Positions 6,751-14,820 of a stretch of DNA of 64,000 nt are shown piece by piece (position 1 is the stretch's first letter; every line of letters begins with the position of its first letter). The notes below the pieces were generated by a model. It was not told where the DNA came from. It saw only the letters and a program-made list of their open reading frames with translations, and did not search any database. Made by a program: the position numbers and the translations under genes. This DNA comes from CBDAQA01 sp965247815. Its GTDB lineage: Bacteria > Planctomycetota > Phycisphaerae > Tepidisphaerales > Tepidisphaeraceae. The stretch covers positions 434,001 to 498,000 of the forward strand of contig CBDFHW010000026.1 in assembly GCA_965247815.1 (NCBI GenBank), in the 5' to 3' direction.

Positions 6751-9042
6751 ATGTTCGGCAGTTCAAAATCATCCGCCCGCCGGAACGCCATCCGCGATCA
6801 TCGCCCTGATTCCAACGCCAACCGCTGGAACAAGCTAAAATGCAACGGCACGTTCCCGTCGATGGGCATCGCCGCGGTGTTCTGGGTGCTGGCAACACTG
6901 ATCCTTCTGATGAAGGAAGACGTGCTCCCGTACCGCCCGGGCCAATCGGTTCGATACGACGTCATCAGCCGGGTCGACTTTGCTTTTAAAGACAAAGGCC
7001 TGCTCGCCAAAAAGCAGCAGGAGGCCAAGGAACGCACCCCCCGCGTTTACAAAAGCACCTTTGATGCGGTGTCCGGCGATTGCTGGCAGTCGCTGCAGGA
7101 CCAGCTTCTGTCGCTGCCGGACCGGGTCGGCCGACTTCCGTTCAACGACCTGCCTGCCGAGCTTAAGGCCCAGCTCGACAGCGGCACCCTGACTGCCCTG
7201 CAGCGGTACCAGAGCGAAAAACTGAAGGCCCAGTACGACGAAGCCGTCAAAGCATATTTGTCCGAATTGCGTGGATACCACCTGGTGATTCTCCCGGCCG
7301 GTCCCCGGCAGATGGACGTCAAGTCCGGGCTCGACATCACACTGATTCCGGGCAACCAGACCCGCGATGCGGATTCGACTTATCCGGTACCGCCCAACGA
7401 AGAGCTCCGAACGCGGCTGAGCCGGTGCGTCGACCGCAACTTCCGACTTGATTTGCAACCGACAATCCTGGCCATCACGCTGGCGAGTATCCAGCCGACC
7501 TACGCACTGGACGAAGACCAAACCGTGTACGCCCGCAACAATGCTGCGGACAATGTTTCCGAAAAAGACTGGACCCTTCGGTTCCGCAAAAATGAACCGA
7601 TCGTTCATAAAGGTGTGATCGAGACGCGGGACTGGCAAGTGCTGCGTGCGGAGAACCAGGCGTTTATCGCGTCCGAAGACCGCGAGCACGGCGGGTTCCT
7701 CGGGGCGGCCTTCAAGACCAATGCGGGCCTCGCCGTGGTCACGTTGCTGTTGACGATCGCGATCGGCGCTTACACCGCCTATTTCCAGCCCAAAGTCGTT
7801 CGCAACCACGCCCGCGGGGTCTCCATCGCGTCGCTGTTGCTGTCGATGTTGCTGCTCGCCCAACTCGCCGGCATGGGCACGGGTCCGATCTATTGGCTGG
7901 CGATCGCGCCGACTTTGCTGGTCGGCGTCATCCTCAGCATCGCCTACGACCAGCGGTTCGCCGTCGGCCTTGCGTCGATTCACGCGCTGCTGGTGACCGT
8001 GGGTCTCGACCAGCGGGTCGGGTTCCTGCTCGTCTGCTGGATCGGTGTCACCTGCAGCTGCTTCCAGCTGAAAGACATTCGCAGCCGAAGCAAATTGATC
8101 GAGATGGGCGGCTTGGCCGCGATCTCCATGATGGCCGCCACCGCCGCGTGGGGGATGATCTCGCTCGACGGCTGGCTGTACATCGCCAACAACTGCCTTT
8201 ACGCCGGGGCCGCGGGGTTGTCGGTCGGATTCATCGTTCTGGGGATTCTCCCTTTCATCGAAAAATCGTTCCGCATCACGACCAGCATGACGCTGCTCGA
8301 ACTCGCAGATGCCAGCCATTCGCTGCTGCGACGATTGGCGATGGAAGCGCCGGGAACGTACAGCCACAGCCTGCAGGTCGCCACACTCGCCGAGGCCGCC
8401 GCCGAGTCGATCGGTGCAAACTCGCTGCTCTGCCGGGTCGCGGCTTATTACCACGACGTCGGGAAGATCAACAAGCCGGACTACTTCGTAGAAAACCAAC
8501 AGCCGGGCCAGCAAAACAGGCACATCAACCTGACCCCAAGCGTGTCGTTCCTGATCATTAAGGGCCACGTCATGGACGGCCTCGAGATGGCCCGCGAATA
8601 CAACCTGCCCCGCAGCCTGTTCCCCTTCATTCAACAGCACCACGGAACCACGCTGGTCGAATATTTCTACAACCAGGCGGTCGCGCAGCAGGAGCAGCGG
8701 GGCGAGGAAGCAAACGTCAGTGACACCGAGTTCCGGTACCCCGGGCCGAAGCCCCGGTCTCGCGAGGTCGGGATACTGATGCTGTCCGACGCCGTCGAGA
8801 GCGCCACCCGCGCGATGAAAGAACCCAGCACCCGCGGAATCGAAGAGCTGGTCCACAAGCTCACGATGTTGCGCCTGCTCGACGGCCAATTCGACGACTG
8901 CGACCTGACCCTTCGTGACCTGGGCAGGATCGAAAAATCGTTGACCAAGACGCTGCAGAGCATCCACCACGGACGAATCGCTTACCCGTCGACTGCCGCC
9001 CTGACGAACGCGCCGGCGTCGGCGGGCGTGAAAATGGCATAA
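6751..9042 (+). CDS. 7TM-HD family cyclic-di-nucleotide phosphodiesterase (PgpH/YqfF-like)
   Basis: The 763-residue membrane protein has one N-terminal transmembrane helix (near residues 38-55), a large extracytoplasmic 7TMR-HDED domain (about 60-320), a block of seven membrane helices (about 325-500), and a C-terminal HD phosphohydrolase domain. The metal ligands are visible: His539 (TYSHSLQVA), His568-Asp569 (YYHDVGKINKPDYF) and a later QQHHGTTLVEYFY. In Firmicutes the homologue PgpH hydrolyses cyclic di-AMP; substrate here is inferred. The order phoH, 7TM-HD, ybeY is conserved in Firmicutes (phoH-yqfF-yqfG), which agrees with the assignment. Confidence 0.93.
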   Translation: MFGSSKSSARRNAIRDHRPDSNANRWNKLKCNGTFPSMGIAAVFWVLATLILLMKEDVLPYRPGQSVRYDVISRVDFAFKDKGLLAKKQQEAKERTPRVYKSTFDAVSGDCWQSLQDQLLSLPDRVGRLPFNDLPAELKAQLDSGTLTALQRYQSEKLKAQYDEAVKAYLSELRGYHLVILPAGPRQMDVKSGLDITLIPGNQTRDADSTYPVPPNEELRTRLSRCVDRNFRLDLQPTILAITLASIQPTYALDEDQTVYARNNAADNVSEKDWTLRFRKNEPIVHKGVIETRDWQVLRAENQAFIASEDREHGGFLGAAFKTNAGLAVVTLLLTIAIGAYTAYFQPKVVRNHARGVSIASLLLSMLLLAQLAGMGTGPIYWLAIAPTLLVGVILSIAYDQRFAVGLASIHALLVTVGLDQRVGFLLVCWIGVTCSCFQLKDIRSRSKLIEMGGLAAISMMAATAAWGMISLDGWLYIANNCLYAGAAGLSVGFIVLGILPFIEKSFRITTSMTLLELADASHSLLRRLAMEAPGTYSHSLQVATLAEAAAESIGANSLLCRVAAYYHDVGKINKPDYFVENQQPGQQNRHINLTPSVSFLIIKGHVMDGLEMAREYNLPRSLFPFIQQHHGTTLVEYFYNQAVAQQEQRGEEANVSDTEFRYPGPKPRSREVGILMLSDAVESATRAMKEPSTRGIEELVHKLTMLRLLDGQFDDCDLTLRDLGRIEKSLTKTLQSIHHGRIAYPSTAALTNAPASAGVKMA

Positions 9043-9121
9043 ACGAAGCCCGGCTGTCGCCTGTTGTCGTGCGTCTGTTTCTCGAGCGTCGTTACCGCTC
9101 TATCTTTCAAAAGGTCGTCGG

Positions 9122-9616
9122 TTGCCTGATCCGAAACCCCCGAGTCTGAAGCTGAGCCTCGCCGCGGCACTCGGCGCGACGCACCTTCCGTATCTCCGCA
9201 AATACCTTCGCAGGGCTCATAAGCTGGTCGACGCGCCGCTGCGGGAAATGTCGCTGGCGCTGGTAAACGACCGGACGATGTCCGAGCTGCACGTCCGGTT
9301 CATGAACATCCCCGGACCGACCGACGTGCTGACGTTCCCGCTCGATTCGGACACCGAAGGCCGGGTCGTCACCGGCGAAGTGGTCGTCTGCGTCCCCGAA
9401 GCCCGGCGTCGCTGCCGGGAGCACGGGGCGACGCTGCCCCAGGAACTTTTGTTGTATGCCGTTCATGGAATGTTGCACCTGTGCGGCTTCGACGATAGAA
9501 CCGACCGGGACTTTAAACGCATGCACCGCACGGAAGACGACATTCTCGCCCGTATCGGGGTGGGACCCGTGTTCGCCCGGTCACCCGGGCCAGCCGGCAT
9601 CCCCGGAGACGACTGA
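9122..9616 (+). CDS. ybeY: Endoribonuclease YbeY / rRNA maturation factor
   Basis: The 164-residue protein has the UPF0054 core: LALVNDRTMSELHVRFMN, GPTDVLTFPLD (63-75 region) and the metal motif HGMLHLCGFDD (residues 115-125). YbeY acts in 16S rRNA 3'-end processing and ribosome quality control in the cytosol, with zinc bound by three His in H-G-x-L-H-L-x-G-Y-D-H. Here the third His is replaced by Asp125, a variant I have the impression also occurs in other phyla. The start is TTG 9122; no better ATG or GTG is in frame. The stop overlaps the next start (TGATG), so the two genes are coupled. Confidence 0.92.
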   Translation: MPDPKPPSLKLSLAAALGATHLPYLRKYLRRAHKLVDAPLREMSLALVNDRTMSELHVRFMNIPGPTDVLTFPLDSDTEGRVVTGEVVVCVPEARRRCREHGATLPQELLLYAVHGMLHLCGFDDRTDRDFKRMHRTEDDILARIGVGPVFARSPGPAGIPGDD

Positions 9617-10935
9617 TGGCCCGTTACTTCGCCAGCGGCGGTCTGGTTCTGGCCGCACTGGTCGCACTCTTCTTCTCCACCGTGGCGTTCGCGCTGCGCG
9701 ATTTCTCCAAGGCCCGGCTCGCCCAGAGCCTCGGCCGGTTCGGACGCCTGCGTGACCTCGAACGAACCGTCGACCACGTCCGCGATCTGATCTTCGTGAC
9801 GTCCGTCGTCCGGTTGTTCGCAAACATTATGGTGCTGGTGTTCGTGCTCCGGCTGTTCAACGGGAACGAGCCGTGGTCCCCGTACCTGTTCTCGGTGCTT
9901 GCCGCGGGGTGCATCACCCTGCTGACCTCCGTCGCGGTCCCCCTCGCCGCCGCCCGGTACGCCGGCGAAACATTGATCGCGTCTTGCGTGGGCGCGTTGC
10001 ACGTGTTGCGATTCGTCTTCTCGCCGGTTACCAAAATTTCCCACTGGATCGACGCCGCGTTCCGCCAGGCCGCCGGCCCGGAGGAAACGCATTCCCAGCA
10101 GATCGAAGCCGAGATTCTTTCCGTCGTCGAAGAAGGTGAAAAAGAAGGCGTGGTCGACGAGCAGGAACGCGAGATGATCGAGTCGGTCATCGAGTTCCGC
10201 GACACCACGGTCGGGCAGATCATGACGGCCCGGCCCGAAATCGTCGCCATCGAAATGCCGGCCAACCTGTCTGACATCATTCGAACCGTCGAGGAGACGG
10301 GGCACTCGAGAATACCGGTCTACGAACGGACGCTGGACCACATTGTGGGGATTCTGTACGCCCGCGACCTGCTGAAATATGTCGGCCGGACCCCCGGGCA
10401 TTTCGACCTGCGAACTGCCGTTCGCCCGGCGTTATACGTGCCCGACACCAAGCCGTTACGTGATCTGCTGCAGGACTTTCGGCTCCAGAAGGTGCACATC
10501 GCGATCGTGCTCGACGAATACAGCGGCACCACCGGGCTGGTCACGATCGAAGATATCGTCGAAGAACTGGTCGGCGACATCAGCGACGAGCACGAACCGG
10601 CCGAACCCGCACTGCTCAAGCGGGTCACCGACCAGGTCTGGGAAGCCGACGCTCGCGTATACGTCGACGAACTGAACCGGACGATCGGCCTGAGCCTGCC
10701 CGAAGACGAAGGCTTCGACACTCTGGGGGGGTTCGTCACGACGACCCTGGGGCGCATCCCCGCCACCGGGGCGACCTTCGAGCACGGCAGGGTGAAATAC
10801 ACCGTCTTAGAAGCCGAACCGCAGAAGGTGAACCGGGTCCGGGTCGAAATGATCGTCGACGCGGGCTCGCCCGAAGAAATCGTCTCTGCTCCGACCGATT
10901 CCGAATCTTCCGATGCGATGGCTACACCCCAGTAA
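9616..10935 (+). CDS. CNNM/CBS-domain transporter-associated protein (CorC/HlyC family)
   Basis: The 439-residue product has an N-terminal membrane domain of the DUF21/CNNM type (residues of about 1-130, three to four hydrophobic segments), a linker with EEGEKEGVVDEQEREMI typical of this family, a CBS pair (about 200-330; GQIMTARPEIVAI, HSRIPVYERTLDHIVGIL, VLDEYSGTTGLVTIEDIVE) and the C-terminal CorC_HlyC domain (LPEDEGFDTLGGFV). Relatives are implicated in Mg2+ and Co2+ transport or resistance. It is translated from an ATG overlapping the ybeY stop and is the last gene of the phoH operon. Confidence 0.92.
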   Translation: MARYFASGGLVLAALVALFFSTVAFALRDFSKARLAQSLGRFGRLRDLERTVDHVRDLIFVTSVVRLFANIMVLVFVLRLFNGNEPWSPYLFSVLAAGCITLLTSVAVPLAAARYAGETLIASCVGALHVLRFVFSPVTKISHWIDAAFRQAAGPEETHSQQIEAEILSVVEEGEKEGVVDEQEREMIESVIEFRDTTVGQIMTARPEIVAIEMPANLSDIIRTVEETGHSRIPVYERTLDHIVGILYARDLLKYVGRTPGHFDLRTAVRPALYVPDTKPLRDLLQDFRLQKVHIAIVLDEYSGTTGLVTIEDIVEELVGDISDEHEPAEPALLKRVTDQVWEADARVYVDELNRTIGLSLPEDEGFDTLGGFVTTTLGRIPATGATFEHGRVKYTVLEAEPQKVNRVRVEMIVDAGSPEEIVSAPTDSESSDAMATPQ

Positions 10936-10990
10936 CCCGACCGGCGGCCAAACGTCTGCCCCATTCGAATGTCGCGGCATAATTTTTTGA

Positions 10991-11020
10991 TTGAAAGATT
11001 TTGCGTAAGTCTCTTATACT
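10991..11020 (+). promoter_or_regulatory. Sigma-70-type promoter for the VWA/ExbBD operon
   Basis: TTGAAA (10991-10996) and TATACT (11015-11020) are spaced by 18 bases in an AT-rich patch. The predicted start near 11027 leaves an untranslated leader of about 190 bases before ATG 11217, containing the perfect inverted arms GGGCGTAC (11041-11048) and GTACGCCC (11089-11096). Confidence 0.55.
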
Positions 11021-11216
11021 TCTAAGCGAGGTGGATTTGAGGGCGTACCGGTTGCTCGCGGAGATCGACCTTGCTCTAATCGCTTTCAGTACGCCCGCCC
11101 GCGTTTAACGTTGTTTCAGTCTTGCAGAGGGTAAAGTTGAAGCCCAACGCGTCGCCGCTGCATCGCCGAGCCGAGCCTGCCGACTTTACGAAGTAGTTCA
11201 CACCCGGAGCGATCTA

Positions 11217-12395
11217 ATGGAAACTACGGATACTCCCGCCGTCCCGGTCAAACCAGTTGGATCGCCCCCCGGCTTGCCGACCCCGAATCCGAGAGCCGTC
11301 CCCACACGCCGGGCCGCGGCACTTAATCCCGCGGAATTGCTGCCGGCCGAAGACGAAATTGACGGCGAACCGGAAAATAAACCAAGACACGCCAGCGGTT
11401 TCTGGAACCAGCCCTGGGTGCAGAATATCCTGCCGCTTGCGACCTCGCTTGTCTTGCACATCGGGATCATCGCGGTCGGGCTCGCGCTGTATACCGCTTA
11501 CAAAGTCGTCGCACAGCCGAAGCACGACCAGGTGATCATTCCCGAATCGAAATCAATGGGAAAGAACGCGGTGCCCGGCGGGATCCCGCACCCGGGCCTG
11601 GGTGGAGATGCCAATCGAGACGCGGCGCAGGATCTGATCAAAGACGTGAAAGACGACGGTTTCACCGCCAACCCGACGAACAGCATCGCCGCCGCCGCCG
11701 GTGGCGGGGCAGGTGACACTGACAACAGCTTCCTGGGCGCGAACGCGGCCGGTGGTCACGGGCACGGCGTCGGTGCCGGTTCGGGCAACGCGTTCGGCAG
11801 CGGCGCGGGCGGCGGGACCGCCCCCTGGGGTGTTCCCGGCGGGGGTGGTGGGCTGCTCCCCAAGAGCAACTTCATGGGTACCGGCGGGAACGCGACCAAA
11901 ATTGTCTATCTTTGCGACGCGTCCGGTTCAATGCTCGGGGTCTTCGGGGCGCTCAAGCAGAACCTGAAAGAGTCGATCAACAACCTGCAGGTGGTCGACG
12001 GCCAGGAGTTCAACGTCATCTTCTTCAGCGACGACAACTTCTTCCCGCTGTTCAAAGGCGGTATGGAAATCGCAAGCGCCGACAACAAGCACAAGGCGAT
12101 GGAATTCATCGACAACGCGGTTTCGACCGGCGGGACCCAGCCGGTCAAAGCCATCAGCGAAGCGATGCGTGAACACCCCGAACTGCTGTACGTGCTGACC
12201 GACGGGTTCGACCAGATTGCCAACTTCGACGAAGTAATTAACGCGTTCAAGAACGGCAACATCGACGGCAAGATGCACGTGAACTGCATTTACCTGCAGT
12301 CCGACGAAGACCCGAAACTGGTCAAGGTGCTAAAGCAGATTTCGACCGATGGTCACGGCGAAATGAAGACGATTTTGAAGTCCGATATGAACTGA
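11217..12395 (+). CDS. Membrane-anchored von Willebrand factor A domain protein
   Basis: The 392-residue protein has a Pro-rich cytosolic N terminus, one transmembrane helix (about residues 70-95), a charged then Gly/Ala/Asn-rich low-complexity linker (about 155-215), and a C-terminal VWA domain. The MIDAS motif is DASGS (234-238), with later STGGTQ and VLTDGFD as the expected Thr and Asp sites. The extracytoplasmic VWA domain probably binds a protein partner. It is first in a row with ExbB, two ExbD and a TPR protein, so it may be a periplasmic element of a proton-driven envelope system; that is inference from context. Function is otherwise unknown. Confidence 0.8.
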   Translation: METTDTPAVPVKPVGSPPGLPTPNPRAVPTRRAAALNPAELLPAEDEIDGEPENKPRHASGFWNQPWVQNILPLATSLVLHIGIIAVGLALYTAYKVVAQPKHDQVIIPESKSMGKNAVPGGIPHPGLGGDANRDAAQDLIKDVKDDGFTANPTNSIAAAAGGGAGDTDNSFLGANAAGGHGHGVGAGSGNAFGSGAGGGTAPWGVPGGGGGLLPKSNFMGTGGNATKIVYLCDASGSMLGVFGALKQNLKESINNLQVVDGQEFNVIFFSDDNFFPLFKGGMEIASADNKHKAMEFIDNAVSTGGTQPVKAISEAMREHPELLYVLTDGFDQIANFDEVINAFKNGNIDGKMHVNCIYLQSDEDPKLVKVLKQISTDGHGEMKTILKSDMN

Positions 12396-12775
12396 ACTTT
12401 TTGCCGTCGCTGGATGTGAAAGAGGCCTGCCGTTCAGGATTTTTCTCACACCCGCCGGCTGATTACAAACCGCTTCGACTGGAAACCCGACCGAATGCGA
12501 ACAACCGGCGACAGTGACAATGTTCCGGCCTGTTGCGTGCGTTCGATTCGTGGCCCGGTTGAAAACCCGCTGACCCGGCATGAGACAGTGAGATCGGCTC
12601 CGGTCCTTGTCCGCGGCAGCAGGATGTTCTGGGCACCCCCGAATGGTTGACGCGTTCGCCTGAATCTCCCCCGGCAACCCCATGCGGCTCTGCCCCGAGA
12701 GTTGGAAGACGATCGCCGTGCGACCGGCCGAGGACCCGCATTCTCCGACGTTTTGGTCCGGAGAAAGGATGTTCC
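12396..12775. other. Long intergenic region inside the VWA/ExbB operon
   Basis: About 380 bases without a supported gene. I see no clear promoter, terminator with T-tract, repeat or RNA gene, only a good Shine-Dalgarno (GAGAAAGGA near 12761-12769) for the following ATG 12776. An internal promoter may exist but is not recognisable. Confidence 0.5.
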
Positions 12776-13669
12776 ATGTCGTCAGTCGTTCAAAGCACTG
12801 CCCGCCGGAATCCCGGCCGTCTGCTTTCCCGTATTGTTCCAGTTGCCGTCATGTTCCTCACCGTTGTGTTGATGAGCAGTTCGACCTTTGCCCAGGCGGC
12901 CGGCACCGCGGGCGCGCCCGCCGTCGAGCAGAAACCAAAGGGGCTGGTCCACCTCATTCTTGAACACGTCGACGACCCGGTGCTCTGGGTCATTGCGGCA
13001 CTTTCGATCACCGGCCTGACGCTGATCATCCAGGCGTTTGTTAAAAATCGCGCCAGCGTCTTCATGCCCGAAGAGACGACCAATCAGGTCCGGGAGATGA
13101 TCAGCCAGCGCAAATTCAAAGAGCTGATCGAATTCACCGAGACCGATGACAGCTTTATCTCCAAGGCATTGAACCCGGCTCTCAAGCGGGCCCCGAGCTT
13201 CAGCAGCATGAAAGAAGCGATGGAAACCGCGATCGGCGAAGCGACCGCCGAGCAGTTCCGCCGGATCGAATACCTCAACATTATCGGGAACATGGGCCCG
13301 CTGCTGGGTCTGATGGGAACGGTGCTCGGGATGATCAACGCCTTCGCCGCCATGGAAGCCGCCAAGGGCGAAGCCGACCCGTCGAAGCTCGCCGGTGGTA
13401 TCTCGCAGGCGCTGACGCACACGTTCCTGGGCCTGTTCCTGGCCATTCCGTGTCTGGCCGCGTTCGGCATCTTGCGGACGATGGTCGACCGGTTGACGGT
13501 TCGGGGCGCGCTGACGGCCGAAGAACTTCTGCTGATGATCAAACCGGCCGAAGCCAAGCCCGCCGCCGCCGGCGCGATGGGCACTGCCGGTGCACCGCGC
13601 ACCGCCGCGACACCCCAGCCCGCGGTCCGCAAAGCTCCCCCGGTCCCGACCCCCGCCCCGGCGGTCTGA
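12776..13669 (+). CDS. MotA/TolQ/ExbB proton channel family protein
   Basis: The 297-residue product begins with a cleavable-looking signal or first helix (SRIVPVAVMFLTVVLMSSS...FAQA), a membrane helix near DPVLWVIAALSITGLTLIIQAF, a cytosolic domain, and the paired C-terminal helices with IGNMGPLLGLMGTVLGMI and SQALTHTFLGLFLAIPCLAAF, the ExbB/TolQ signature. Such proteins form the pentameric proton channel that powers ExbD/TolR. The tail (Ala/Pro-rich) looks disordered. ATG 12776 was preferred over the longer in-frame start at 12647 because it has a strong Shine-Dalgarno and gives the signal sequence. Two ExbD genes follow. Confidence 0.92.
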   Translation: MSSVVQSTARRNPGRLLSRIVPVAVMFLTVVLMSSSTFAQAAGTAGAPAVEQKPKGLVHLILEHVDDPVLWVIAALSITGLTLIIQAFVKNRASVFMPEETTNQVREMISQRKFKELIEFTETDDSFISKALNPALKRAPSFSSMKEAMETAIGEATAEQFRRIEYLNIIGNMGPLLGLMGTVLGMINAFAAMEAAKGEADPSKLAGGISQALTHTFLGLFLAIPCLAAFGILRTMVDRLTVRGALTAEELLLMIKPAEAKPAAAGAMGTAGAPRTAATPQPAVRKAPPVPTPAPAV

Positions 13670-13767
13670 TTCCGGATCGGTCGTTCTGAATCAAGATCGG
13701 TCCGCGGAGGCGACAGTCCCTGTCCCGCCGCCGCGACCGGTCGACGATTCCATACCAGGGAGCCGAC

Positions 13768-14241
13768 ATGGCAAAACGCCATATTCCAGAGTCACATCAG
13801 GCGCACCCGAACGTGACGCCGCTGATCGACATCATCATGTGTCTGATCATTTTCTTCATGCTCGTGGCCAAGATCGGCGTGACCACCGGGTCGCAGAAGA
13901 TTGAGATCCCCAGCAGCGTGCAGGGGACGAAGATCGCCGACATGGCCAACACGCTGACGCTGAACATCCCCGACGCGCTGCGCACCGACACCGACGAACC
14001 GGTGATCAACGCGTTCATCAAACCGCCCGGCGGTGGTGAGGCCGCGATGGTCAAGCTGAATCTCGCCGACGTCAGTACGACATTGAAGTTGTACAAACAG
14101 CAGAACGAAAACTTCAAAGTGATCATCCGTGCCCGCGGCGATCTCGATTGGCGGTACATCGCCCCGGTACTGGACGCCTGCAACGACGCCGGTGTCCGGA
14201 CGATCGACTTCAACACCAAAAAACCCGGGGCCAAGGGCTGA
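13768..14241 (+). CDS. ExbD/TolR family biopolymer transport protein (first copy)
   Basis: The 157-residue protein has a short cytosolic N terminus, NVTPLIDIIMCLIIFFMLV as its single membrane helix (residues 14-33) and a periplasmic domain. The Asp in PLIDI is the proton-carrying residue of ExbD/TolR. With the ExbB homologue upstream and a second ExbD downstream it should form an inner-membrane proton-driven motor. The start is ATG 13768, preceded by AGGGAG. Which outer-membrane process it energises cannot be read from the sequence. Confidence 0.92.
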   Translation: MAKRHIPESHQAHPNVTPLIDIIMCLIIFFMLVAKIGVTTGSQKIEIPSSVQGTKIADMANTLTLNIPDALRTDTDEPVINAFIKPPGGGEAAMVKLNLADVSTTLKLYKQQNENFKVIIRARGDLDWRYIAPVLDACNDAGVRTIDFNTKKPGAKG

Positions 14242-14265
14242 TGCCCGGCCCCCTGAAAGATTCAA

Positions 14266-14724
14266 ATGAAAATCAAAGGCGCCAAGCAGGTGCACTACGA
14301 CGCGGGGCCGAACATGACCCCGCTGGTCGATGTCGTCATGGTCATCCTGATTTTTCTGATGCTGGCCGGTAAGTTCGGCGGTAGCGAGCAATACCTGCAA
14401 AGCTCCACGCCGATTAAAAAAGGCGGTGGCGGTGTTACCGACGCGATCTCGAAAGACACCGAGTTTGCGATCACCGTTGACGCCTTGCCTGACCGCTTCG
14501 TCGCGCGGGTCGGGGACCAGTCGGTAAGCGACCAGGAATCGCTGGTCAGCCTCTTAAAGGACCGCGCGGCCGCCTTCACCACGAGCTCGCCGGACGGGAC
14601 GCTGAATAACATTCAGGTCGTGATCGATCCGGGCCGGACGGTGAAATACATGTATCTGATCCAGGCGTACGAAGCGGCCAACATTGCCGGTTTTCCAAAA
14701 GTAGCCTTCCAGCAGGCGCACTGA
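14266..14724 (+). CDS. ExbD/TolR family biopolymer transport protein (second copy)
   Basis: The 152-residue protein repeats the ExbD layout: MTPLVDVVMVILIFLMLAG is the membrane helix with the conserved Asp, followed by a periplasmic part ending VMYLIQAYEAANIAGFPKVAF-like (KYMYLIQAYEAANIAG). It starts 24 bases after the first ExbD gene. Tandem, diverged ExbD genes suggest a heterodimer of D subunits on one ExbB channel, a common planctomycete arrangement as I recall. Confidence 0.9.
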   Translation: MKIKGAKQVHYDAGPNMTPLVDVVMVILIFLMLAGKFGGSEQYLQSSTPIKKGGGGVTDAISKDTEFAITVDALPDRFVARVGDQSVSDQESLVSLLKDRAAAFTTSSPDGTLNNIQVVIDPGRTVKYMYLIQAYEAANIAGFPKVAFQQAH

Positions 14725-14820
14725 TTTCCGGTCCGTGCGTTATCCTCATACACATCGACGTCGATCCGGCCGCTTTCGCGTGCCGGCTCGACGCGACATT
14801 CGATCGTGCGGAACACCGCT

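Noticed and set aside
6835..8970. 711-codon minus-strand frame opposite the 7TM-HD gene
   Set aside because: Antisense shadow of a well-supported gene in high-GC DNA; rich in Arg, Gln, Asp and Gly without domain motifs.
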